Of a stretch of DNA of 11,111 bases, positions 1 to 7,147 are shown one piece after another (the stretch's first letter is position 1; each line of letters opens with the position of its first letter). Made by a program: the position numbers and the translations under genes. The stretch lies in NCBI GenBank assembly GCA_900772035.1, contig CAAGQE010000245.1, positions 1 through 11,111 on the forward strand, written 5' to 3'. The notes under the pieces were generated by a model. It worked only from the letters and a program-made list of their open reading frames with translations. It was not told the origin of the DNA and did not search any database. The stretch is from Candidatus Gastranaerophilales bacterium. GTDB lineage: Bacteria; Cyanobacteriota; Vampirovibrionia; Gastranaerophilales; Gastranaerophilaceae.

Positions 1-38
1 AGCGTAGCGAAGAATCTTTGTCAAGTTCAGCATGACAG
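1..38. repeat. Partial short palindromic repeat (cut by window start) plus a half-copy
   Basis: The first bases (AGCGTAGCGAAGAATCTTTG) look like the right-hand part of the element seen whole at 145-178, read on the other strand: the GAAGAATCTT end is shared. The left part lies outside the window. It is followed directly at 21-37 by TCAAGTTCAGCATGACA, whose reverse complement TGTCATGCTGAACTTGA matches the other end type (TGTCAT-C/T-CTGA) of the same family, as in the copy at 48-77. The two therefore look like abutting fragments of two copies. No coding potential is visible here. Confidence 0.55.
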
Positions 39-47
39 ACAAAATAC

Positions 48-77
48 TGTCATCCTGAATTTATTTCAGGGTCTTGT
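48..77. repeat. Short palindromic intergenic repeat, variant copy
   Basis: The copy begins TGTCATCCTGAA and ends TTCAGGGTCTTGT. An inverted repeat CCTGAA (54-59) / TTCAGG (65-70) closes a 5-base AT-only loop. Its ends match the reverse complement of the copy at 145-178 (TGTCAT-T-CTGA at one end, TCTT-TTGT at the other), so it belongs to the same family in opposite orientation with a shorter stem. Such elements typically sit between genes and can fold in RNA. Confidence 0.6.
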
Positions 78-144
78 TACTCACAAAAGTCTGTAACTCT
101 TTCACTCGTTTTGAAGTCCAAAACGACAATATGTTTATTACAAA

Positions 145-178
145 AGATTCTTCGGGATAAATCCCTCAGAATGACAAA
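145..178. repeat. Short palindromic intergenic repeat, full copy A
   Basis: A nested inverted repeat: outer arms ATTCT (148-152) and AGAAT (169-173), a TC/TC internal mismatch, then inner arms GGGAT (155-159) and ATCCC (162-166) around a tiny A-rich loop. It is followed by GACAAAAAA. The same outer arms and TC/TC mismatch recur at 198-222 with a different inner stem, which shows that the fold rather than the exact sequence is kept. Confidence 0.75.
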
Positions 179-197
179 AAAGGGAAACGCAAAACGT

Positions 198-222
198 ATT
201 CTTCGGGCTTCGCCCTCAGAAT
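198..222. repeat. Short palindromic intergenic repeat, full copy B
   Basis: Outer arms ATTCT (198-202) and AGAAT (218-222), the same TC/TC mismatch as copy A, and inner arms GGGC (205-208) and GCCC (212-215) around a TTC loop. Relative to copy A both sides of the inner stem differ in a compensating way. The sequence ACGTAT flanks it on both sides (195-200 and 224-229). It lies about 40 bases downstream of the stop of the small minus-strand gene and could form a hairpin at the 3' end of that transcript, but no T-run follows it, so it is not called as a terminator. Confidence 0.75.
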
Positions 223-264
223 AACGTATCGGGTCAAAATCCAACTTACCGTTAAAAAAATCGA

Positions 265-516
265 CTACGAAAACATTTTCTTAAATGCGCATTTAACCTT
301 TTCAAAAAAGCCTTGCGTTTTTTTCGGTTGAGTTGAACTTAGCACAAATTCGTCAAGTTGATTGAGTTGGTTCATCAATTTATTCGAGGCTTCCAAATAT
401 TCCCGAACCTGCGGGTTTGCAACGGCTTTAGCTTGTTCGACAAGTTTTGCTTGCTGTGCCTTTTGAATGTCGATATAACCTTGATATGCCGTTTGCAAAT
501 TATTATTTATAGCCAT
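265..516 (-). CDS. Small predicted helical protein with a basic amphipathic tail, function unknown
   Basis: I do not recognise this 83-residue protein. The start is supported by CGGAGATAAATT directly before the ATG on the minus strand (GGAG, about 7 bases away). The protein is rich in Gln, Ala, Leu and Lys and should be almost all helix: one helix near residues 8-32, a Pro at 35, a second near 36-60, then a PKK-containing linker. The C-terminal segment (about 69-83, GFFEKVKCAFKKMFS) alternates Phe/Val/Met with Lys and could lie on a membrane surface or bind a partner. There is no signal peptide and no transmembrane helix, so it is probably cytoplasmic or peripheral. It follows the autotransporter gene on the same strand, but a terminator (577-606) separates them, so it probably has its own transcription. 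I found no convincing promoter in the 60-base gap. It is a real gene judging by its start site and composition; its role is open. Confidence 0.7.
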   Translation of the reverse strand: MAINNNLQTAYQGYIDIQKAQQAKLVEQAKAVANPQVREYLEASNKLMNQLNQLDEFVLSSTQPKKTQGFFEKVKCAFKKMFS

Positions 517-576
517 AATTTATCTCCGTATATTTCTATAAACGTATTTTCGTTCAAAAAATTGCCCGATTTTGGC

Positions 577-606
577 AAAAAAAATAACCCCGAATTTATC
601 GGGGTT
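577..606 (-). terminator. Rho-independent terminator of the autotransporter gene
   Basis: On the minus strand an 8-bp stem AACCCCGA/TCGGGGTT (arms at 599-606 and 586-593, 5-base loop) is followed by A and then eight Ts (584-577). It begins 11 bases past the autotransporter stop codon. This separates the autotransporter from the small gene downstream. Confidence 0.85.
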
Positions 607-616
607 AAATTATTGT

Positions 617-3600
617 CTATTTTTTGTCTTTGCCCAATGCCCATCTGAAGCCGACGTTGAAAGCGACACCGTTTCTTCCGCCGCCACGGAACATTGCTTC
701 GCCAAAGCCCGTGAAGTTTTCTCCGATGCGTTTTTGTACACCGAGACCGTACTGAACGTATGGATCAACGCTCAACTCTGGCAACTGAACGTCATTTGCC
801 TTAATTTTGGTTTTATTCATAATATTCCAAACCATTTGAACCCCAATGTACGGCTGCCAACCGTTTTTGAAGTTTCCGATGAACTTAACTCCGGGGGCAA
901 TTTGGATAGAATTAAGCGGATCAGATGAAATTCTCACACCCGATGCGTTTGTATAATCAAACGTATTTACAAACGTATAAGACATCATGTAACTCGGCTG
1001 AATTACGAATTTTCCGTCCGCAATGAGCCAATTATATCCCGTTTTGCTTGCAATACCTGTTGAAAGCATCGTAAAATCTTCACTTCCATCGGCAGTTGAA
1101 GAATGTGCCGCACTAGCGCCGACATTAGCCGTCAAGCCCGTGAAGAAATTATTCTTATACCAAACACCGCTTACGCCCAAAAGACCGCCGTTTTGGTAAA
1201 TTCCAACAGTTTCATAATTTTGGTGAGAGCCGTTATATCCTGCATAAGCCGAATACATAGCATCCCAGCCGTTTTTGTGTTCGATAATACCCGAATCACC
1301 GCCCACAATCGAGCCGTACATTACGTTACTTACGCTTGCACCGCTCATATCAACGGATTCAAAACTTGAATACGGTCTGAACCAAATACCTTTTGTTTCT
1401 TCGGGAATTTGATTAGGGGAGAAAGTATAAACTTCCTGCTCATCTGCCGCCGCAAATTTGTTTTGATACTTCATAGCCTGACGTTCTTCTTTCGGCATAG
1501 CCATAAGCATATCCATATTTGCGAGCGCAGTATCGTAAGATTGCAATTGCGCTAAATAAGCACCTTGCGCGGCAATAGGCGCGGACAATACCGCAGGGTT
1601 AAAGTTGCTCGGTTTATCGTCATCGCCGCCGCCACCGTTATCCGACGAAAATCTTGCAAATTCAAATTTGCCGCTGTCTTCATCATAATCTACAAAGTAT
1701 TTATAAATCGGTGAATAATAAATTCCTTGTTCGCCTGTAAATTCTACCGCAGCAGCGATTGTCGGATTATCCACAAACGGAATTGAGACAGTTTTGCCTG
1801 TGCTGTCAGACAAGAGTTTAATTCCGTCAATTTGAATTTTTGCATCGGCAGCAACGTTCGTTGTGCCTGTTATTGATAAGAAATTATCCATTTTACCTTG
1901 AGCCAAATCGGCATCAACGTAAATTTTTGAAGTCTTTAAGACATTCAAATTTTGCAATTGGATATCGGTAACTTCGCCGTTTCTCAAATCAAGGCTACCG
2001 CCGTTCATTGTAAGAGAATTTTCAGACAAGAAACTGTCGGAAAGATATTTCAATGTACCGCTGTTTAACGTCCAATTAATATTTCTGTCGTTTCCTCTTC
2101 TTGTCAAAGTCGCATTTTCCAAATCAACAACGCCGTTTGCTTCAGCAGAGCCATTACCTATAAATCTTCCGCTTAAAGAAATATCGCTCGTACCTTTAAA
2201 GTGTACTTTTTGCTCGCCTGTTGCGGTAATTTCCGCACCGTCGTCAATTGAGATTGCCTCGCCCGATGTGTTATTGACGGTCAAACTTGAATTTCCGTCC
2301 AAATTAATCGTTGAAGCCTTGAGGTTAGTATTGTTTAAGATGAGTTTTGTATCCTCATTGCCAGAAAGGTTTGTGTTAAGCCCCATAACAATGTTATTGT
2401 TACCGTTGACAATTAACTTCGTGCCGTTATTGAGTTCTGTCGTTGAGGGATACAATCTTTCCTCGTGTTTAACATCGTAGTAATGACTGTTGCCTTGTTT
2501 GTTTTGAATATTAAGCAACACATTGTCAATCTCCGAGGTAGAGTCGTACTTCACGTTACCTGTCGTTTTGTCATAAGTAACATATTTTACGGAGTCGGCA
2601 CTCAAGTCTTTTACAAGTTTGATATCATCTGCAAAAGCAAATTTATCCTTGTGACTGTCATTAATTTGCCATTCGCCGTGATTATTTGACAAAGTGAGTT
2701 CGGAAACGTCGAATTTGTCGTTTTGAATATCCGAAGTTTGGGCAAAATTGATTTTACCGCCTTTATTAGCAACGATATAAACTGTGCCTGCTTCTGTTTT
2801 TACCTTATCATTCGCTGTTAAATCGACGTTTTTATCCTTGATATCAATAGCAGATTTATCTTTTAAAGTAATCGTTGCGCTTTCGCTAAACAATTTATCG
2901 ACGTTTGTATCGGGAAGATTGATAATAAGTTTTCCGCCTTCGCTAACGCTGGCTTCACCTGTGTATCCGCCGTCAAGAAGCACGTCGGAGGTAACGTCAC
3001 CGACAATATTTATCGCTCCTCTTCTATAGATTTTATCGGCATGTGAGATAGTTCCGCCCGTGATATTAAATACTGACGAATCGGTAAAAGTATCAATTTT
3101 GCCTGAAATATTATCAATATTTGAAGTTAATGTTCCTCCATAATATTCAGTCGGTCCGAAAGCGTAACCGTTTTGCACATCTCCTTCGATTTTACCGTTA
3201 TTAATCAAATCTCCGTAATTTAAAACTTTAGCTTTGACTAAGCCTGTTTCACCGTTCAAAAATGTTGTACTGTAACCTATGAAATAATTTTTGTTTGAAC
3301 CTACAAACTCAATAGTACCGTCATTTACAACATTGGATTCGACATCCCATAAATCTTGCATATACGACAAGATAATTTTGGCGCCGACTTTATTGTAAAT
3401 GTCAGCCTTATTAAGATTAAAATTGTTATTAACAACCTCAATCGTACCCGAGTTATTTAATACAGCCGATTTGTTGGCTGGCCCGGTACCACCTAAATTA
3501 AAGAAATCAACAACAATTGTTCCATTGTTATTAATTTCGCCACCCGGTTTAACGTCTATCCTGGCGAAATTAATTGTGCCATCGTTATTAATTTCGGCAC

Positions 3601-5299
3601 CTTGATTAATGATTTTGGATATGGAATCGGTTGAGTTGATTGTACCTTTATTATTAAGAACAACATTATTGGAAAGAGTTATATTTTTTGACTCAACGGT
3701 AAAATCGCTGCCGACATTCGTCATGCCCGACACAATATTCAAATCACCGTTTGTACCTGTGATTAACCCTTTGGTAAATTCGTTCTGACCGTACAAATTC
3801 AAAGTTTTTTCGTTTTTAATTATCGAATTATCCAAAGTCGTAGAGGTCAAATTCACCGTGCCTGTATTTTCAATAGCAGTCGGAGTATTGAAGTTTTTCA
3901 GCGTGACTTTATTAAACCCGAAGTTTTGAGTTGAATTAACAGTAACTCCCGAATATCCGTTCGCATCAACAGTATGACCGTTACCGAAAACAGTAGTTTC
4001 TCTGTCTGCACCCGTCAAATCACCTAAACTTGCGTCAAGGACAATATCTTGCGTAAGTGCGACTTCCGTATCGTTTGTCAAGCCTGCATCCTGAATAAAC
4101 GCAGGCAAGTCGCTGATATTTTTTGCTTTTGAAACCAAATACGAACCGATTTTTGTTGAATCCGCAACAGGTTTAAAAACATAAGTTTTTCCACCCGATA
4201 CGCTTGAAATTGTTTCTTTTGAAACATCCATCGGGAAGGTCGGATTTTCTATAAATTTAGTCTCAGTTTTGTTACCGTCTTTAAGCACAACGATATCATC
4301 GACAATAAAGTACGGATCACCTGTTACCGTCGAGTCATTGTCCAATCTCATGCAGTCCATTTTGCCTGTTTCACCGTTGTATTCCAACTTTAAGTGAATA
4401 GGCTCGTCAGAAGAACCGTTAATTAATCTGAGATACATTGAGTCGATATTTTTGTTTTGCAAATCCAAGGTTGCTTCGCCACCGACAACAAGTCTGAAGT
4501 CATTGGAGTTTGCAGCGTCGACACCTAATTTCAACGTACCGTTTTTATATCCCGATTTTGCACCCAAGTTAATTACTTGACCCTGATAAGAGAAATTGAC
4601 TTTTTTATCCAAATAAACAGTACCGTTCAAGTCACAATGTGATTTGAAAGTATTATTGATATTCAAATTACCGTCGGTACCGCTGTCAATTTTAATAACA
4701 TCTCCTATTGAGATAGTTTTTCCGTTATGAGCATTTAAGTATACCGAACTGTTTGAAAATATTCCGTTGCCGCTGCCGCCTGCTTCTCCTGTCGAATTGT
4801 TATTTGAGATTTCGACATTAGAATTTTTTGCGGTGATAACAAGTTTGTTATATGCGCTATTATTAATCGCAACACCGTCTCCCGTTCCCTTATTATTCAA
4901 GAAAGAAACGTCAATGACTTCCAAGTGCGGATTACTGCTATACAAAACACCTTCTTCTCCGGCGGAGATATTTTTGAACACGGCATTTTGCACGGTAATA
5001 TTAGTTTCCGACGAGCCGCTGCCCGCAAAAAGGAATGGAGGTTCTTCTCCATAATCGGCACCACCCGTTACGGTATTTCCGTTAAAATCTATTGTCAAAA
5101 CTTTTTGCAGCAACTCTATCGAATTTCCGTTTGCAACAACGTCTTTAGTTACATTAATTGTCGAGCCTTCCGATGCTTTTTCGGCTTCTTCTTTTAAATT
5201 ATCCCAAGATATCGCATCTGTGGCAGATGCAGGTGAAATTCCAAGCAAAAAGCAAAGTACAGCGCATGATGAAAAGTTTTTTAAATCTTTTGAAACCAT
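617..5299 (-). CDS. Large autotransporter (type V secretion) with Asn/Gly-rich passenger and C-terminal beta-barrel
   Basis: A 1560-residue outer-membrane/surface protein. The chosen start (ATG 5299-5297) follows AAGGGAGT with a 7-base spacing. An in-frame ATG 16 codons upstream lies inside the promoter spacer and so is not transcribed. Residues 1-26 form a signal peptide (Lys near the start, hydrophobic core, ASA cleavage site before TDA). Residues about 27-1215 are the passenger: Asn, Gly, Thr, Ser, Asp and Val rich, with many degenerate N-x-GTI turns, typical of a right-handed beta-helix. A GGGG-DDDK linker (about 1222-1229) is followed by an Ala/Gln/Met-rich helical stretch (about 1235-1300), which suits the helix that plugs the barrel pore. 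Residues about 1303-1560 are the barrel, with alternating aromatic/Gly strands from GIWFRP to the final FNVGFRW. The protein ends ALGKDKK after the last strand, not on an aromatic residue. No protease triad or RGD motif was recognised. An adhesin or surface-structure role is inference. Confidence 0.9.
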   Translation of the reverse strand: MVSKDLKNFSSCAVLCFLLGISPASATDAISWDNLKEEAEKASEGSTINVTKDVVANGNSIELLQKVLTIDFNGNTVTGGADYGEEPPFLFAGSGSSETNITVQNAVFKNISAGEEGVLYSSNPHLEVIDVSFLNNKGTGDGVAINNSAYNKLVITAKNSNVEISNNNSTGEAGGSGNGIFSNSSVYLNAHNGKTISIGDVIKIDSGTDGNLNINNTFKSHCDLNGTVYLDKKVNFSYQGQVINLGAKSGYKNGTLKLGVDAANSNDFRLVVGGEATLDLQNKNIDSMYLRLINGSSDEPIHLKLEYNGETGKMDCMRLDNDSTVTGDPYFIVDDIVVLKDGNKTETKFIENPTFPMDVSKETISSVSGGKTYVFKPVADSTKIGSYLVSKAKNISDLPAFIQDAGLTNDTEVALTQDIVLDASLGDLTGADRETTVFGNGHTVDANGYSGVTVNSTQNFGFNKVTLKNFNTPTAIENTGTVNLTSTTLDNSIIKNEKTLNLYGQNEFTKGLITGTNGDLNIVSGMTNVGSDFTVESKNITLSNNVVLNNKGTINSTDSISKIINQGAEINNDGTINFARIDVKPGGEINNNGTIVVDFFNLGGTGPANKSAVLNNSGTIEVVNNNFNLNKADIYNKVGAKIILSYMQDLWDVESNVVNDGTIEFVGSNKNYFIGYSTTFLNGETGLVKAKVLNYGDLINNGKIEGDVQNGYAFGPTEYYGGTLTSNIDNISGKIDTFTDSSVFNITGGTISHADKIYRRGAINIVGDVTSDVLLDGGYTGEASVSEGGKLIINLPDTNVDKLFSESATITLKDKSAIDIKDKNVDLTANDKVKTEAGTVYIVANKGGKINFAQTSDIQNDKFDVSELTLSNNHGEWQINDSHKDKFAFADDIKLVKDLSADSVKYVTYDKTTGNVKYDSTSEIDNVLLNIQNKQGNSHYYDVKHEERLYPSTTELNNGTKLIVNGNNNIVMGLNTNLSGNEDTKLILNNTNLKASTINLDGNSSLTVNNTSGEAISIDDGAEITATGEQKVHFKGTSDISLSGRFIGNGSAEANGVVDLENATLTRRGNDRNINWTLNSGTLKYLSDSFLSENSLTMNGGSLDLRNGEVTDIQLQNLNVLKTSKIYVDADLAQGKMDNFLSITGTTNVAADAKIQIDGIKLLSDSTGKTVSIPFVDNPTIAAAVEFTGEQGIYYSPIYKYFVDYDEDSGKFEFARFSSDNGGGGDDDKPSNFNPAVLSAPIAAQGAYLAQLQSYDTALANMDMLMAMPKEERQAMKYQNKFAAADEQEVYTFSPNQIPEETKGIWFRPYSSFESVDMSGASVSNVMYGSIVGGDSGIIEHKNGWDAMYSAYAGYNGSHQNYETVGIYQNGGLLGVSGVWYKNNFFTGLTANVGASAAHSSTADGSEDFTMLSTGIASKTGYNWLIADGKFVIQPSYMMSYTFVNTFDYTNASGVRISSDPLNSIQIAPGVKFIGNFKNGWQPYIGVQMVWNIMNKTKIKANDVQLPELSVDPYVQYGLGVQKRIGENFTGFGEAMFRGGGRNGVAFNVGFRWALGKDKK

Positions 5300-5329
5300 T
5301 TTCCTACTCCCTTTAAACTCCGATAGTAT

Positions 5330-5358
5330 ATTATAAAAGTTCTCCATGCATGCGTCAA
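5330..5358 (-). promoter_or_regulatory. Sigma70-type promoter of the autotransporter
   Basis: On the minus strand TTGACG (5358-5353) is separated by exactly 17 bases from a perfect TATAAT (5335-5330). Transcription would start near 5323, giving a leader of roughly 25 bases with the Shine-Dalgarno AAGGGAG at its end. This also rules out the longer start at 5347, which sits between the two boxes. Confidence 0.8.
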
Positions 5359-5411
5359 TTCCGTTACAATAAATTTGTTGCTTTTCTTAACCTTATTTTT
5401 TACCGTCGTTA

Positions 5412-5440
5412 TTTACAAGCGGACAAAGTCAAAGTAAAAT
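5412..5440 (+). promoter_or_regulatory. Sigma70-type promoter of the SGNH-like gene
   Basis: TTTACA (5412-5417) and TAAAAT (5435-5440) each match the consensus at 5 of 6 positions and are 17 bases apart. Transcription would start near 5447, just upstream of the GAGG ribosome site at 5457-5460. It is divergent from the autotransporter promoter and does not overlap it. Confidence 0.55.
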
Positions 5441-5465
5441 ATTTTTACGGGAAATTGAGGTCATT

Positions 5466-6662
5466 TTGAATAAAAAACAATCGGTTATTTTTATATCAAT
5501 TTTTGCAATATCTTTTATACTTATTGTTCTTTTTAACTATCTCGTTGATCCTTATAACGTTTTTAACGGCAGACTCCACTCCAACAAGCCGTTTGTATAT
5601 GAAAATATGAGAGCGGTTTTGTATCCGAAAATGAAGTTCGACTACTATTCAAAGCCCGACGTCGTATTTATTTCAAGTTCAAATTTGTACTCATCCGTTT
5701 TGCCTGAAAATTTCTACAAAATATCTAACGGGAAGAAAATTCAAAAAATCTTTATGCTAGGAAAAACTTCCTCGGAAGATTTGAGTATTGCAAAGGCATA
5801 TCTCAAACTTCATCCGAATACAAAAGATTTATATATCACTTTGGACTTTGAGCATTTTATTGACTTAAACAACAATTTTTTGCCCGAATTTACAGGGAAA
5901 AATCTGAACCTGCACGAATTTATGACCCTGTTTTATTCAATTCAAACAACAAAATACAGTCTTGTAACCCTGAAAGAATATACGCTCCCTCTCGCTTATG
6001 CAAATTGGGTTTACAAGGCAAGAGAAAACAGCACCTTAAAAGAGATTCCGTTTATACGCGATTACAGAGTTTCGGTTTCAAAATCAATCCGTCCGCGATT
6101 TATTTTCACATTTTTTGACCACAACAAATATAACGAAACCTGTATTGATAACATCAAAGAATTAAAGAAATTTGCGGATGAAAATGGTGTGAAAACGCAC
6201 TTTTTCGTTTCACCCTCTCACGCTCTGACAATTGCAAACATCTACAAATCTGGCTACCGCGACGAGTTTATAAGATTCAAAAAAGAATTGGCGCAAATAA
6301 CGGACTATGTTGATTTTAAATATATTTCGCCCGAAAATACCTGTCCAATAACAATTCACGGCGGATATTATTCAGATCCATTTCACGGAAAACCCGAACT
6401 CGGTAACCACGTTATTCAAAAAATGCTAAACCTCGACTCTGCAACTTTCGGACACGAGATAACAAAAGACAATGTCGACGAAGTCGTCGCAAAAGAAGAT
6501 GCGGAAATTCTCGACTACATCAACAAAAATTCCGACGAAATAAAAAAATATATGAGTTACACGTTTAAAGATTTAGGCTACTACGAATCCGAATCTTATG
6601 AACTTGAAACAAGACAAGAATTTCTTGATGCACAAAAAAGAAACGAACAATTCAACTTCTAA
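5466..6662 (+). CDS. Membrane-anchored SGNH-hydrolase-like protein (partner type of MBOAT O-acyltransferases)
   Basis: 398 residues, starting at TTG with GAGG five bases upstream; no better ATG lies nearby in frame. One N-terminal membrane helix (about residues 7-25) is followed by a probably extracytoplasmic domain. The pattern LVDPYNVF just after the helix, then a strand and Ser cluster VVFISSSN (67-73), and late in the domain DPFH followed by a Gly (D304, H307, G313) matches SGNH-fold proteins of the AlgJ/DltD/DUF1574 kind. There the first block is usually GSSR and the last block supplies the catalytic Asp-His. Here the first block reads SSSN, so Gly and Arg are replaced while the candidate nucleophile (S71 or S72) remains. 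Such proteins handle acyl groups on cell-surface polymers together with an MBOAT acyltransferase. Remains of one lie convergently at 6659-7067, and the two stop codons overlap. The charged C-terminus (about 330-398) is not part of the core fold. The fold assignment is moderately sure; activity and substrate are not known. Confidence 0.7.
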   Translation: MNKKQSVIFISIFAISFILIVLFNYLVDPYNVFNGRLHSNKPFVYENMRAVLYPKMKFDYYSKPDVVFISSSNLYSSVLPENFYKISNGKKIQKIFMLGKTSSEDLSIAKAYLKLHPNTKDLYITLDFEHFIDLNNNFLPEFTGKNLNLHEFMTLFYSIQTTKYSLVTLKEYTLPLAYANWVYKARENSTLKEIPFIRDYRVSVSKSIRPRFIFTFFDHNKYNETCIDNIKELKKFADENGVKTHFFVSPSHALTIANIYKSGYRDEFIRFKKELAQITDYVDFKYISPENTCPITIHGGYYSDPFHGKPELGNHVIQKMLNLDSATFGHEITKDNVDEVVAKEDAEILDYINKNSDEIKKYMSYTFKDLGYYESESYELETRQEFLDAQKRNEQFNF

Positions 6663-7067
6663 AATCTGAAATAAATAAACGTATTTGCTTTTGTAATTGC
6701 CAATGTCGAAAACACAAAAAGTATCGCAAGAAGCGCGGTATAAACAACCTTGTTTGAGTTTACATATTTTCCGCAACTTATAATAGCAAAGCAAACCCAA
6801 ATTTCCGATTAGCCCGAAAACCAAAAACGGTTTTTTGAATTTTCCCAAATCTTTTTTCAATAACACCGTTCCGATTGTGTAATTAAACAATATGGAAAGC
6901 AGTATCAAAGGAAGGTATTCGATTTTGTAATAGGCATAAAAATACAATGATGCTATCAAAAGCTAAACCGTTCCGAGTTTGTACATTTTGAATTTATTCA
7001 ACAAACAGTAACCGATATACGTTATCGGCAAAAATATTAAAAGAAACTCAAAAGAATTAAATAGCAT
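6659..7067 (-). pseudogene. Broken MBOAT O-acyltransferase gene (AlgI/DltB type): nonsense codon plus large internal deletion
   Basis: Minus-strand translation from the ATG at 7067 gives a typical MBOAT start (MLFNSFEFLLIFLPITYIGY). It continues to an in-frame TAG at 6965-6963 (codon 35), then runs on in the same frame as ASLYFYAYY, SILFNYTIG and GLIGNLGLLCYYK, the conserved N-terminal membrane segments of the family. The TAG sits where the family usually has an aromatic residue; TGG to TAG is the simplest change. After about codon 97 (near 6777) the family pattern stops. A different frame then reads VVYTALLAILFVFSTLAI and ends FIYFRF with a stop at 6661-6659, a typical MBOAT C-terminus. Family members are about 450-500 residues, so roughly 330 codons, including the catalytic His region, are missing. 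The start has no clear Shine-Dalgarno; a TGGTATAAA extended -10 lies at 7104-7096. It cannot make an active enzyme. Confidence 0.8.
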
Positions 7068-7112
7068 TGTTGTAATCTTATTTTCTGATTATATATTTAT
7101 ACCATAAAACAC

Positions 7113-7141
7113 AAAAAAAGAGGGACTCAAAATTGAGTCCC
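7113..7141 (-). terminator. Rho-independent terminator of the antiporter gene
   Basis: GGGACTCA and TGAGTCCC (7141-7134 and 7129-7122 on the minus strand) form an 8-bp perfect stem with a tight 4-base loop. After TC come seven Ts (7119-7113). It starts 7 bases after the antiporter stop codon. The extended -10 upstream of the broken MBOAT gene lies just beyond it. Confidence 0.9.
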
Positions 7142-7147
7142 TAAGTT

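Noticed and set aside
1..240. CRISPR array
   Set aside because: The repeats are palindromic, in both orientations, of unequal length and unevenly spaced, with no uniform spacers or cas genes.
281..296. TTAAATGCGCATTTAA palindrome as an operator or terminator
   Set aside because: It lies inside the coding end of the small gene, the T-run is about 20 bases further on, and a single 16-base palindrome in AT-rich DNA is weak evidence.
2268..3605. Several plus-strand open frames of 68-81 codons opposite the autotransporter
   Set aside because: They have no ribosome sites, show repetitive hydrophobic composition typical of antisense to Asn/Thr/Gly-rich coding sequence, and lie fully inside a well-supported gene.
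5273..5299. Lipoprotein signal in the autotransporter
   Set aside because: The hydrophobic core has Cys at 12 and 16, but neither is preceded by Gly/Ala/Ser in a proper lipobox, and a standard ASA cleavage site follows.
6573..6959. Intact 128-residue minus-strand membrane protein
   Set aside because: It is only the middle of the broken MBOAT gene read from a TTG after the nonsense codon. Past about 6777 it is out of the family frame and reads antisense to the SGNH-like gene.
6963..6965. Reassigned TAG (stop-codon recoding)
   Set aside because: The same gene also has a large deletion with frameshift, so simple decay explains it. The SGNH-like gene and the others end normally at TAA or TAG.
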